A stretch of 64,000 nt of DNA from Amblyomma americanum. Lineage: Eukaryota; Arthropoda; Arachnida; Ixodida; Ixodidae. The notes beneath the pieces are model-generated. The model did not search any database and was not told where the DNA came from. It saw only the letters and a program-made list of their open reading frames with translations. How positions within the stretch are numbered: the stretch's first letter is position 1; the number at the start of each line of letters is the position of its first letter. The position numbers and the translations under genes were made by a program. Of the stretch, positions 9,773-22,600 are shown in pieces. The DNA lies in the NCBI RefSeq assembly GCF_052857255.1, contig NC_135500.1, forward strand, positions 52,787,272 to 52,851,271, given 5' to 3'.

Positions 9773-12700
9773 GTGTCAGCGCCTGTTTTTTACGTTCCTC
9801 TCTTCGTCTTGAGTTCGCGCCGTTCCCTTTTCAGCAATGTTATACCAACTAGCCCGCAGCAACACCCTCGTAAACTTCATTTCTTTCACAACGGGCACTT
9901 TCCCTTCCCATGTGTCAGCGCCTGTGTTGTACATTCCTCTCTTCGTCTTGAGATCGCGCTGTTTCCTTTTCAGCAATGTTATACCAACTAGCCCGCAACA
10001 ACACCCTGGTAAACTTCATTTCTTTCACAACGGGCACTTTCCCTTCCCATGTGTCAGCGCCTGTGTTGTACGCTCCTCTCTTCGCCTTGTCTTCGCGCTG
10101 TTCCCTTTTCTGCAATGTTATACCAACTAGCCCGCAACAACGCCTTCGTAAACTTCATTTGTTCTACAACGGGCACTTTCCTTTCCCATGTCTCAGCGCC
10201 TGTGTGGTACGTTCCTCTCTCCGCCTTGTCTTCGCGCTGTTCCCATTTCAGCAATGTTATAACAAATAGCCCGCAACAACACCCTCGTAAACTTCATTTC
10301 TTTCACAACGGGCACTTTCCCTTCCCATGTGTCAGCGCCTGTTTTGTACGTTCCTCTCTTCGTCTTCAGTTCGCGCTGTTCCCTTTTCAGCAATGTTATA
10401 CCAACTAGCCCGCAACAACACCCTCGTAAACTTCATTTCATTCACAACGGGCACTTTCCCTTCCCATGTGTCAGCGCCTGTGTTGTACGCTCCTCTCTTC
10501 GCCTTGTCTTCGCGCTGTTCCCTTTTCAGCAATGTTATACCAACTAGGTCGCAACAACACCCCCGTAAACTTAATTTGTTCTACAACGGGTACTTTCCCT
10601 TCCCATGTGTACGCGCCTGTGTTGTACGTTCCTCTCTTCGCCTTGTCTTCGCGCTGTTCCCTTTTCTTCAATGTTATTCCAACTAGCCCGCAACAACACA
10701 CTCGTAAACTACATTTGTTCTACAAAGGGCACTTTTCCTTCCCATGTGTCAGCACCTGTGTTGTACGTTCCTCTCTTCGCCTTGTCTTCGCGCTGTTCCC
10801 TTTTCAGCAATGTTATAACTAGCTCGCAACAACACCCTCGTAAACTTCATTTCTTTCACAACGGGCACTTTCCCTTCCCATGTGTAAGCGCCTGTCTTGT
10901 ACTTTCCTCTCTTCGCCTTGTCTTCGCGCTGTTTCCTTTTCAGCAATGTTATACCAACTAGACCGCAACAACACCCTCGTAAACTTCATTTCTTCTACAA
11001 CGGGCACTTCCCCTTCCCATGCGATAGCGGCTGTGTTGGACGTTCCTCTCTTCGTCTTGTGTTCGCGCTGTTCCCTTTTCAGCAATGTTATAACAACTAG
11101 CTCGCAACAACACCCTCGTAAACTTCATTTCTTTCTCAACGGGCACTTTCTCTTCCCATGTGTAAGCGCCTGCCTTGTACGTTCCTCTCTTCGCCTTGTC
11201 TTCGCAGTGTTCCCTTTTCAGCACTGTTATAACAACTAGACCGCAACAACACCCTCGTAAACTTAATTTCTTTCACAACAGGCACTTTCCCTTCCCATGT
11301 GCCAGTGCCTGTGTTGTACGTTCCTCTCTTCGCCTTGTCTTCGCGCTGTTGCCTTTTCAGCAATGTTATAACTAGCCCGCAACAACACCCTCGTAAACTT
11401 CATTTCTTTCACAACGGGCACGTTCCCTTCCCATGTGTCAGCGCCTGTGTTGTACGTTCCTCTCTTCGCCTTGTCTTCGCGCTGTTTCCTTTTCAGCAAT
11501 GTTATAACAACTAGCCAGCAGCAACACCCTCGTAAACTTCATTTCTTTCACAACGGGCACTTTCTCTTCCCATGTGTCAGCGCCTGCGTAGTACGCTCCT
11601 CTCTTCGCCTTGTGTTCGCGCTGTTACCTTTTCAGAAATGTTATAACAACTAGCCCGCAACAACACCCTCGTAAACTTAATTTCTTTCACAACAGGCACT
11701 TTCCCTTCCCATGTGTCAGCGCCTGTTTTGTATGTTCCTCGCTTCGTCTCGTGTTCGCGCTGTTCCCTTTTCAGCAATGTTATACCAACTAGCCCGCAAC
11801 AACACCCTCGTCAACTTCATTTCTTCTACAACGGGCACTTTCCCTTCCCATGTGTCAGCGCATGTGTTGCACGTTCCTCTCTTTGCCTTGTCTTCGCGCT
11901 GTTCCCTTTTCAGCAATGCTATAACAACTAGCCCGCAACAACACCCTCGTAAACTTCATTTCTTCCACAACGGGCACTTTCCCTTCCCATTTGTCAGCGC
12001 CTGTGTTTTACGCTCCTCTCTTCGCCTTGTCTTCGCGCTGTTCCCTTTTCAGCAATGTTATACCAACTAGCCCGCAACAACACCCTCGTAAACTTCCTTT
12101 GTTCTACAACGGGCACTTTCCCTTCCCATGTGTCAGCGCCTGTGTGTACGTTCCTCTCTTCGCCTTGTCTTCGCGCTGTTGCCTTTTCAGCAATGTTATA
12201 ACAACTAGCCCGCAACAACAACCTCGTAAACTTCATTTCTTTCACAATGGGCACTTTCCCTTCCCATGTGTCAGCGCCTGTCTTGTACGTTCCTCTCTTC
12301 GCCTTGTCTTCGCAGTGTTCCCTTTTCAGCACTGTTATAACAACTAGACCGCAACAAAACCCTCGTAAACTTAACTTCTTTCACAACAGGCACTTTTCTT
12401 TCCCATGTGTCAGCGCATGTTTTGTACGTTCCTCTCTTCGTCTTGAGTTCGCGCTGTTCCCTTTTCAGCAATGTTATACCAACTAGCCCGCAACAACACC
12501 CTCGTAAACTTCATTTCTTTCACAACGGGCACTTCCCCTTCTCATGTGCCAGCGCCTGTGTTGTACGCTCCTCTCTTCGCCTTGTCTTCGCGCTGTTCCC
12601 TTTTCAGCAATGTTATACCAACTAGCCCGCAACAACACCCTCGTAAACTTCATTTCTTCCACAACGGGCACTTTCCCTTCCCATGTGCCAGTGCCTGTGT

Positions 12701-12959
12701 TGCACGTTCCTCTCTTCGCCTTGTCTTCGCGCTGTTGCCTTTTCAGCAATGTTATAACTAGCCCGCAACAACACCCTCGTAAACTTCATTTCTTTCACAA
12801 CGGGCACGTTCCCTTCCCATGTGTCAGCGCCTGTGTTGTACGTTCCTCTCTTCGCCTTGTCTTCGCGCTGTTCCCTTTTCAGCAATGTTATAACAACTAG
12901 ACCGCAACAACACCCTCCTAAACTTAATTTCTTTCACAACAGGCACTTTCCCTTCCCAT
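9773..12959 (+). repeat. Left-domain HOR copy 1 (23 monomers, 3,187 bp)
   Basis: Copies are counted from the marker monomer with GCGCCTGTTTTTTACG and TCGCGCCGTTCCC, here near 9773. Monomer order matches the 25-monomer copy at 19620-23088 except that two monomers are missing at a hybrid (11236-11371). Other private marks are GTGTACGCGCCTG near 10608, CACACTCGTAAACTACA near 10700, and a short deletion giving GCCTGTGTGTACG near 12139. Confidence 0.85.
11236..11371 (+). repeat. Hybrid monomer at a two-monomer deletion
   Basis: The 5' part is the CTAGACCGC / CTTAATTTC / CAACAGG subtype, which in other copies leads into the GCGCATGTTTTGTACG monomer. The 3' part is the GTGCCAGTGCCTG / GTTGCC 136-bp subtype that normally lies two monomers further on. 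The exchange point lies in the common CACTTTCCCTTCCCATGT stretch. The join keeps the monomer register. Confidence 0.8.
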
Positions 12960-15041
12960 GTGTCAGCGTCTGTTTTTTACGTTCCTCTCTTCGTCTTGAG
13001 TTCGCGCCGTTCCCTTTTCAGCAATGTTATACCAACTAGCCCGCAGCAACACCCTCGTAAACTTCATTTCTTTCACAACGGGCACTTTCCCTTCCCATGT
13101 GTCAGCGCCTGTGTTGTACATTCCTCTCTTCGTCTTGAGATCGCGCTGTTTCCTTTTCAGCAATGTTATACCAACTAGCCCGCAACAACACCCTGATAAA
13201 CTTCATTTCTTTCACAACGGGCACTTTCCCTTCCCATGTGTCAGCGCCTGTGTTGTACGCTCCTCTCTTCGCCTTGTCTTCGCGCTGTTCCCTTTTCTGC
13301 AATGTTATTCCAACTAGCCCGCAACAACGCCTTCGTAAACTTCATTTGTTCTACAACGGGCACTTTCCCTTCCCATGTCTGAGCGCCTGTGTGGTACGTT
13401 CCTCTCTTCGCCTTGTCTTCGCGCTGTTCCCATTTCAGCATTGTTATAACAAATAGCCCGCAACAACACCCTCGTAAACTTCATTTCTTTCACAACGGGC
13501 ACTTTCCCTTCCCATGTGTCAGCGCCTGTTTTGTACGTTCCTCTCTTCGTCTTCAGTTCGCGCTGTTCCCTTTTCAGCAATGTTATACCAACTAGCCCGC
13601 AACAACACCCTCGTAAACTTCATTTCATTCACAACGGGCACTTTCCCTTCCCATGTGTCAGCGCCTGTGTTGTACGCTCCTCTCTTCGCCTTGTCTTCGC
13701 GCTGTTCCCTTTTCAGCAATGTTATACCAACTAGGTCGCAACAACACCCCCGTAAACTTAATTTGTTCTACAACGGGTACTTTCCCTTCCCATGTGTCAG
13801 CGAATGTGTTGTACGTTCCTCTCTTCGCCTTGTCTTCGCGCTGTTCCCTTTTCTGCAATGTTATTCCAACTAGCCCGCAACAACACCCTCGTAAACTTTA
13901 TTTGTTCTACAAAGGGCACTTTTCCTTCCCATGTGTCAGCACCTGTTTTGTGCGTTCCTCTCTTCGCCTTGTCTTCGCGCTGTTCCCTTTTCAGCAATGT
14001 TATAACAACTAGCTCGCAACAACACCCTCGTAAACTTCATTTCTTTCACAACGGGCACTTTCCCTTCCCATGTGTAAGCGCCTGTCTTGTACTTTCCTCT
14101 CTTCGCCTTGTCTTCGCGCTGTTTCCTTTTCAGCAATGTTATACCAACTAGACCGCAACAACACCCTCGTGAACTTTATTTCTTCTACAACGGGCAATTC
14201 CCCTTCCCATGCGATAGCGGCTGTGTTGGACGTTCCTCTCTTCGTCTTGTGTTCGCGCTGTTCCCTTTTCAGCAATGTTATAACAACTAGCTCGCAACAA
14301 CACCCTCGTAAACTTCATTTCTTTCTCAACGGGCACTTTCTCTCCCCATGTGTAAGCGCCTGCCTTGTACGTTCCTCTCTTCGCCTTGTCTTCGCAGTGT
14401 TCCCTTTTCAGCACTGTTATAACAACTAGACCGCAACAACACCCTCGTAAACTTAATTTCTTTCACAACAGGCACTTTTCTTTCCCATGTGTCAGCGCAT
14501 GTTTTGTACGTTCCTCTCTTCGTCTTGAGTTCGCGCTGTTCCCTTTTCAGCAATGTTATACCAACTAGCCCGCAACAACACCCTCGTAAACTTCATTTCT
14601 TTCACAACGGGCACTTCCCCTTCTCATGTGCCAGCGCCTGTGTTGTACGCTCCTCTCTTCGCCTTGTCTTCGCGCTGTTCCCTTTTCAGCAATGTTATAC
14701 CAACTAGCCCGCAACAACACCCTCGTAAACTTCATTTCTTCCACAACGGGCACTTTCCCTTCCCATGTGCCAGTGCCTGTGTTGCACGTTCCTCTCTTCG
14801 CCTTGTCTTCGCGCTGTTGCCTTTTCAGCAATGTTATAACTAGCCCGCAACAACACCCTCGTAAACTTCATTTCTTTCACAACGGGCACGTTCCCTTCCC
14901 ATGTGTCAGCGCCTGTGTTGTACGTTCCTCTCTTCGCCTTGTCTTCGCGCTGTTCCCTTTTCAGCAATGCTATAACAACTAGACCGCAACAACACCCTCC
15001 TAAACTTAATTTCTTTCACAACAGGCACTTTCCCTTCCCAT
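12960..15041 (+). repeat. Left-domain HOR copy 2 (15 monomers, 2,082 bp)
   Basis: Minimal backbone form. In order after the GTTTTTTACG marker: ACCCTGATAAAC, ACGCCTTCG with TTTTCTGC, GTGTGGTACG, TCGTCTTCAGTTCG, CATTTCATTC, CTAGGTCGC with GGGTACTT, TTGTTCTACAAAGGG, GTGTAAGCG with GTACTTTCC, GATAGCGG, GCCTGCCTTGTACG, GCGCATGTTTTG, the CTTCTCATGTGCC monomer, the 136-bp monomer, and CGGGCACGTTCCC. The length is 15 x 139 minus 3, accounted for by the one 136-bp monomer. Copy 23089-25170 is the same form and shares rare variants such as GTCAGCGAATGTG with it. Confidence 0.9.
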
Positions 15042-18000
15042 GTGTCAGCGCCTGTTTTTTACGTTCCTCTCTTCGTCTTGAGTTCGCGCCGTTCCCTTTT
15101 CAGCAATGTTATACCAACTAGCCCGCAGCAACACCCTCGTAAACTTCATTTCTTTCACAACGGGCACTTTCCCTTCCCATGTGTCAGCGCCTGTGTTGTA
15201 CATTCCTCTCTTCGTCTTGAGATCGCGCTGTTTCCTTTTCAGCAATGTTATACCAACTAGCCCGCAACAACACCCTGATAAACTTCATTTCTTTCACAAC
15301 GGGCACTTTCCCTTCCCATGTGTCAGCGCCTGTGTTGTACGCTCCTCTCTTCGCCTTGTCTTCGCGCTGTTCCCTTTTCTGCAATGTTATACCAACTAGC
15401 CCGCAACAACGCCTTCGTAAACTTCATTTGTTCTACAACGGGCACTTTCCCTTCCCATGTCTCAGCGCCTGTGTGGTACGTTCCTCTCTTCGCCTTGTCT
15501 TCGCGCTGTTCCCATTTCAGCAATGTTATAACAAATAGCCCGCAACAACACCCTCGTAAACTTCATTTCTTTCACAACGGGCACTTTCCCTTCCCATGTG
15601 TCAGCGCCTGTTTTGTACGTTCCTCTCTTCGTCTTCAGTTCGCGCTGTTCCCTTTTCAGCAATGTTATACCAACTAGCCCGCAACAACACCCTCGTAAAC
15701 TTCATTTCATTCACAACGGGCACTTTCCCTTCCCATGTGTCAGCGCCTGTGTTGTACGCTCCTCTCTTCGCCTTGTCTTCGCGCTGTTCCCTTTTCAGCA
15801 ATGTTATACCAACTAGGTCGCAACAACACCCCCGTAAACTTAATTTCTTCTACAACGGGTACTTTCCCTTCCCATGTGTCAGCGCCTGTGTTGTACGTTC
15901 CTCTCTTCGCCTTGTCTTCGCGCTGTTCCCTTTTCTGCAATGTTATTCCAACTAGCCCGCAACAACACCCTCGTAAACTTCATTTGTTCTACAAAGGGCA
16001 CTTTTCCTTCCCATGTGTCAGCACCTGTGTTGTACGTTCCTCTCTTCGCCTTGTCTTCGCGCTGTTCCCTTTTCAGCAATGTTATAACAACTAGCTCGCA
16101 ACAACACCCTCGTAAACTTCATTTCTTTCACAACGGGCACTTTCCCTTCCCATGTGTAAGCGCCTGTCTTGTACTTTCCTCTCTTCGCCTTGTCTTCGCG
16201 CTGTTTCCTTTTCAGCAATGTTATACCAACTAGACCGCAACAACACCCTCGTAAACTTTATTTCTTCTACAACGGGCACTTCCTCTTCCCATGCGATAGC
16301 GGCTGTGTTGGACGTTCCTCTCTTCGTCTTGTGTTCGCGCTGTTCCCTTTTCAGCAATGTTATAACAACTAGCTCGCAACAACACCCTCGTAAACTTCAT
16401 TTCTTTCTCAACGGGCACTTTCTCTTCCCATGTGTAAGCGCCTGCCTTGTACGTTCCTCTCTTCGCCTTGTCTTCGCAGTGTTCCCTTTTCAGCACTGTT
16501 ATAACAACTAGACCGCAACAACACCCTCGTAAACTTAATTTCTTTCACAACAGGCACTTTTCTTTCCCATGTGTCAGCGCATGTTTTGTACGTTCCTCTC
16601 TTCGTCTTGAGTTCACGCTGTTCCCTTTTCAGCAATGTTATACCAACTAGCCCGCAACAACACCCTCGTAAACTTCATTTCTTTCACAACGGGCACTTCC
16701 CCTTCTCATGTGCCAGCGCCTGTGTTGTACGCTCCTCTCTTCGCCTTGTCTTCGCGCTGTTCCCTTTTTAGCAATGTTATACCAACTAGCCCGCAACAAC
16801 ACCCTCGTAAACTTCATTTCTTCCACAATGGGCACTTTCCCTTCCCATGTGCCAGTGCCTGTGTTGTACGTTCCTCTCTTCGCCTTGTCTTCGCGCTGTT
16901 GCCTTTTCAGCAATGTTATAACTAGCCCGCAACAACACCCTCGTAAACTTCATTTCTTTCACAACGGGCACGTTCCCTTCCCATGTGTCAGCGCCTGTGT
17001 TGTACGTTCCTCTCTTCGCCTTGGCTTCGCGCTGTTTCCTTTTCAGCAATGTTATAACAACTAGCCAGCAGCAACACCCTCGTAAACTTCATTTCTTTCA
17101 CAACGGGCACTTTCTCTTCCCATGTGTCAGCGCCTGTTTATTATGTTCCTCGCTTCGTCTCGTGTTCGCGCTGTTCCCTTTTCAGCAATGTTATACCAAC
17201 TAGCCCGCAACAACACCCTCGTCAACTTCATTTCTTCTACAACGGGCACTTTCCCTTCCCATGTGTCAGCGCATGTGTTGCACGTTCCTCTCTCTGCCTT
17301 GTCTTCGCGCTGTTCCCTTTTCAGCAATGCTATAACAACTAGCCCGCAACAACACCCTCGTAAACTTCATTTCTTCCACAACGGGCACTTTCCCTTCCCA
17401 TTTGTCAGCGCCTGTGTTTTACGCTCCTCTCTTCGCCTTGTCTTCGCGCTGTTCCCTTTTCAGCAATGTTATACCAACTAGCCCGCAACAACACCCTCGT
17501 AAACTTCCTTTGTTCTACAACGGGCACTTTCCCTTCCCATGTGTCAGCGCCTGTGTTGTACGTTCCTCTCTTCGCCTTGTCTTCGCGCTGTTGCCTTTTC
17601 AGCAATGTTATAACAACTAGCCCGCAACAACAACCTCGTAAACTTCATTTCTTTCACAATGGGCACTTTCCCTTCCCATGTGTCAGCGCCTGTCTTGTAC
17701 GTTCCTCTCTTCGCCTTGTCTTCGCAGTGTTCCCTTTTCAGCACTGTTATAACAACTAGACCGCAACAACACCCTCGTAAACTTAATTTCTTTCACAACA
17801 GGCACTTTTCTTTCCCATGTGTCAGCGCATGTTTTGTACGTTCCTCTCTTCGTCTTGAGTTCGCGCTGTTCCCTTTTCAGCAATGTTATACCAACTAGCC
17901 CGCAACAACACCCTCGTAAACTTCATTTCTTTCACAACGGGCACTTCCCCTTCTCATGTGCCAGCGCCTGTGTTGTACGCTCCTCTCTTCGCCTTGTCTT

Positions 18001-18371
18001 CGCGCTGTTCCCTTTTCAGCAATGTTATACCAACTAGCCCGCAACAACACCCTCGTAAACTTCATTTCTTCCACAACGGGCACTTTCCCTTCCCATGTGC
18101 CAGTGCCTGTGTTGCACGTTCCTCTCTTCGCCTTGTCTTCGCGCTGTTGCCTTTTCAGCAATGTTATAACTAGCCCGCAACAACACCCTCGTAAACTTCA
18201 TTTCTTTCACAACGGGCACGTTCCCTTCCCATGTGTCAGCGCCTGTGTTGTACGTTCCTCTCTTCGCCTTGTCTTCGCGCTGTTCCCTTTTCAGCAATGT
18301 TATAACAACTAGACCGCAACAACACCCTCCTAAACTTAATTTCTTTCACAACAGGCACTTTCCCTTCCCAT
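15042..18371 (+). repeat. Left-domain HOR copy 3 (24 monomers, 3,330 bp)
   Basis: Same backbone as the 15-monomer copy with a 9-monomer loop between two GCGCATGTTTTGTACG monomers (near 16571 and 17819, 1,248 bp apart). The loop holds the TTGGCTTCGCG, GTTTATTATGTTCCTCGC, GCGCATGTGTTGCACG, CCCATTTGTC and CTTCCTTTGTTC monomers in order. 15 + 9 = 24. It lacks the GTGTAGTACGCTCC monomer present in the 25-monomer copy. Confidence 0.88.
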
Positions 18372-19619
18372 GTGTCAGCGCCTGTTTTTTACGTTCCTCT
18401 CTTCGTCTTGAGTTCGCGCCGTTCCCTTTTCAGCAATGTTATACCAACTAGCCCGCAGCAACACCCTCGTAAACTTCATTTCTTTCACAACGGGCACTTT
18501 CCCTTCCCATGTGTCAGCGCCTGTGTTGTACATTCCTCTCTTCGTCTTGAGATCGCGCTGTTTCCTTTTCAGCAATGTTATACCAACTAGCCCGCAACAA
18601 CACCCTGATAAACTTCATTTCTTTCACAACGGGCACTTCCTCTTCCCATGCGATAGCGGCTGTGTTGGACGTTCCTCTCTTCGTCTTGTGTTCGCGCTGT
18701 TCCCTTTTCAGCAATGTTATACCAACTAGCCCGCAACAACACCCTCGTAAACTTCCTTTGTTCTACAACGGGCACTTTCCCTTCCCATGTGTCAGCGCCT
18801 GTGTTGTACGTTCCTCTCTTCGCCTTGTCTTCGCGCTGTTGCCTTTTCAGCAATGTTATAACAACTAGCCCGCAACAACAACCTCGTAAACTTCATTTCT
18901 TTCACAATGGGCACTTTCCCTTCCCATGTGTCAGCGCCTGTCTTGTACGTTCCTCTCTTCGCCTTGTCTTCGCAGTGTTCCCTTTTCAGCACTGTTATAA
19001 CAACTAGACCGCAACAACACCCTCGTAAACTTAATTTCTTTCACAACAGGCACTTTTCTTTCCCATGTGTCAGCGCATGTTTTGTACGTTCCTCTCTTCG
19101 TCTTGAGTTCGCGCTGTTCCCTTTTCAGCAATGTTATACCAACTAGCCCGCAACAACACCCTCGTAAACTTCATTTCTTTCACAACGGGCACTTCCCCTT
19201 CTCATGTGCCAGCGCCTGTGTTGTACGCTCCTCTCTTCGCCTTGTCTTCGCGCTGTTCCCTTTTCAGCAATGTTATACCAACTAGCCCGCAACAACACCC
19301 TCGTAAACTTCATTTCTTCCACAACGGGCACTTTCCCTTCCCATGTGCCAGTGCCTGTGTTGCACGTTCCTCTCTTCGCCTTGTCTTCGCGCTGTTGCCT
19401 TTTCAGCAATGTTATAACTAGCCCGCAACAACACCCTCGTAAACTTCATTTCTTTCACAACGGGCACGTTCCCTTCCCATGTGTCAGCGCCTGTGTTGTA
19501 CGTTCCTCTCTTCGCCTTGTCTTCGCGCTGTTCCCTTTTCAGCAATGTTATAACAACTAGACCGCAACAACACCCTCCTAAACTTAATTTCTTTCACAAC
19601 AGGCACTTTCCCTTCCCAT
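18372..19619 (+). repeat. Left-domain HOR copy 4, contracted to 9 monomers (1,248 bp)
   Basis: Begins with the marker monomer and the ACCCTGATAAAC monomer, then jumps through a mosaic monomer (18587-18725) straight to the CTTCCTTTGTTC monomer of the loop. The rest matches 17466-18371 at an offset of 1,248 bp. Relative to the 24-monomer form, 15 monomers are missing, and 3,330 - 2,082 = 1,248 exactly. Confidence 0.85.
18587..18725 (+). repeat. Mosaic monomer with two exchange points
   Basis: Left part (ACCCTGATAAACTTCATTTC, TTTCACAACGGG) is the second backbone monomer. The middle (CACTTCCTCTTCC, GCGATAGCGG, GTGTTGGACG) matches the GATAGCGG monomer near 16281, including the CTTCCTCTTCC change seen in these two places only. 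Sequence beyond about 18690-18720 continues as the loop from 17466 (ATACCAACTAGCCCGC, then CTTCCTTTGTTC). Two junctions therefore fall within about 100 bases, with monomer length kept at 139. Confidence 0.75.
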
Positions 19620-22600
19620 GTGTCAGCGCCTGTTTTTTACGTTCCTCTCTTCGTCTTGAGTTCGCGCCGTTCCCTTTTCAGCAATGTTATACCAACTAGC
19701 CCGCAGCAACACCCTCGTAAACTTCATTTCTTTCACAACGGGCACTTTCCCTTCCCATGTGTCAGCGCCTGTGTTGTACATTCCTCTCTTCGTCTTGAGA
19801 TCGCGCTGTTTCCTTTTCAGCAATGTTATACCAACTAGCCCGCAACAACACCCTGATAAACTTCATTTCTTTCACAACGGGCACTTTCCCTTCCCATGTG
19901 TCAGCGCCTGTGTTGTACGCTCCTCTCTTCGCCTTGTCTTCGCGCTGTTCCCTTTTCTGCAATGTTATACCAACTAGCCCGCAACAACGCCTTCGTAAAC
20001 TTCATTTGTTCTACAACGGGCACTTTCCCTTCCCATGTCTCAGCGCCTGTGTGGTACGTTCCTCTCTTCGCCTTGTCTTCGCGCTGTTCCCATTTCAGCA
20101 ATGTTATAACAAATAGCCCGCAACAACACCCTCGTAAACTTCATTTCTTTCACAACGGGCACTTTCCCTTCCCATGTGTCAGCGCCTGTTTTGTACGTTC
20201 CTCTCTTCGTCTTCAGTTCGCGCTGTTCCCTTTTCAGCAATGTTATACCAACTAGCCCGCAACAACACCCTCGTAAACTTCATTTCATTCACAACGGGCA
20301 CTTTCCCTTCCCATGTGTCAGCGCCTGTGTTGTACGCTCCTCTCTTCGCCTTGTCTTCGCGCTGTTCCCTTTTCAGCAATGTTATACCAGCTAGGTCGCA
20401 ACAACACCCCCGTAAACTTAATTTCTTCTACAACGGGTACTTTCCCTTCCCATGTGTCAGCGCCTGTGTTGTACGTTCCTCTCTTCGCCTTGTCTTCGCG
20501 CTGTTCCCTTTTCTGCAATGTTATTCCAACTAGCCCGCAACAACACCCTCGTAAACTTCATTTGTTCTACAAAGGGCACTTTTCCTTCCCATGTGTCAGC
20601 ACCTGTGTTGTACGTTCCTCTCTTCGCCTTGTCTTCGCGCTGTTCCCTTTTCAGCAATGTTATAACAACTAGCTCGCAACAACACCCTCGTAAACTTCAT
20701 TTCTTTCACAACGGGCACTTTCCCTTCCCATGTGTAAGCGCCTGTCTTGTACTTTCCTCTCTTCGCCTTGTCTTCGCGCTGTTTCCTTTTCAGCAATGTT
20801 ATACCAACTAGACCGCAACAACACCCTCGTAAACTTTATTTCTTCTACAACGGGCACTTCCCCTTCCCATGCGATAGCGGCTGTGTTGGACGTTCCTCTC
20901 TTCGTCTTGTGTTCGCGCTGTTCCCTTTTCAGCAATGTTATAACAACTAGCTCGCAACAACACCCTCGTAAACTTCATTTCTTTCTCAACGGGCACTTTC
21001 TCTTCCCATGTGTAAGCGCCTGCCTTGTACGTTCCTCTCTTCGCCTTGTCTTCGCAGTGTTCCCTTTTCAGCACTGTTATAACAACTAGACCGCAACAAC
21101 ACCCTCGTAAACTTAATTTCTTTCACAACAGGCACTTTTCTTTCCCATGTGTCAGCGCATGTTTTGTACGTTCCTCTCTTCGTCTTGAGTTCACGCTGTT
21201 CCCTTTTCAGCAATGTTATACCAACTAGCCCGCAACAACACCCTCGTAAACTTCATTTCTTTCACAACGGGCACTTCCCCTTCTCATGTGCCAGCGCCTG
21301 TGTTGTACGCTCCTCTCTTCGCCTTGTCTTCGCGCTGTTCCCTTTTCAGCAATGTTATACCAACTAGCCCGCAACAACACCCTCGTAAACTTCATTTCTT
21401 CCACAATGGGCACTTTCCCTTCCCATGTGCCAGTGCCTGTGTTGTACGTTCCTCTCTTCGCCTTGTCTTCGCGCTGTTGCCTTTTCAGCAATGTTATAAC
21501 TAGCCCGCAACAACACCCTCGTAAACTTCATTTCTTTCACAACGGGCACGTTCCCTTCCCATGTGTCAGCGCCTGTGTTGTACGTTCCTCTCTTCGCCTT
21601 GTCTTCGCGCTGTTTCCTTTTCAGCAATGTTATAACAACTAGCCAGCAGCAACACCCTCGTAAACTTCATTTCTTTCACAACGGGCACTTTCTCTTCCCA
21701 TGTGTCAGCGCCTGTGTAGTACGCTCCTCTCTTCGCCTTGTGTTCGCGCTGTTACCTTTTCAGAAATGTTATAACAACTAGCCCGCAACAACACCCTCGT
21801 AAACTTAATTTCTTTCACAACAGGCACTTTCCCTTCCCATGTGTCAGCGCCTGTTTTGTATGTTCCTCGCTTCGTCTCGTGTTCGCGCTGTTCCCTTTTC
21901 AGCAATGTTATACCAACTAGCCCGCAACAACACCCTCGTCAACTTCATTTCTTCTACAACGGGCACTTTCCCTTCCCATGTGTCAGCGCATGTGTTGCAC
22001 GTTCCTCTCTTTGCCTTGTCTTCGCGCTGTTCCCTTTTCAGCAATGCTATAACAACTAGCCCGCAACAACACCCTCGTAAACTTCATTTCTTCCACAACG
22101 GGCACTTTCCCTTCCCATTTGTCAGCGCCTGTGTTTTACGCTCCTCTCTTCGCCTTGTCTTCGCGCTGTTCCCTTTTCAGCAATGTTATACCAACTAGCC
22201 CGCAACAACACCCTCGTAAACTTCCTTTGTTCTACAACGGGCACTTTCCCTTCCCATGTGTCAGCGCCTGTGTTGTACGTTCCTCTCTTCGCCTTGTCTT
22301 CGCGCTGTTGCCTTTTCAGCAATGTTATAACAACTAGCCCGCAACAACAACCTCGTAAACTTCATTTCTTTCACAATGGGCACTTTCCCTTCCCATGTGT
22401 CAGCGCCTGTCTTGTACGTTCCTCTCTTCGCCTTGTCTTCGCAGTGTTCCCTTTTCAGCACTGTTATAACAACTAGACCGCAACAACACCCTCGTAAACT
22501 TAATTTCTTTCACAACAGGCACTTTTCTTTCCCATGTGTCAGCGCATGTTTTGTACGTTCCTCTCTTCGTCTTGAGTTCGCGCTGTTCCCTTTTCAGCAA

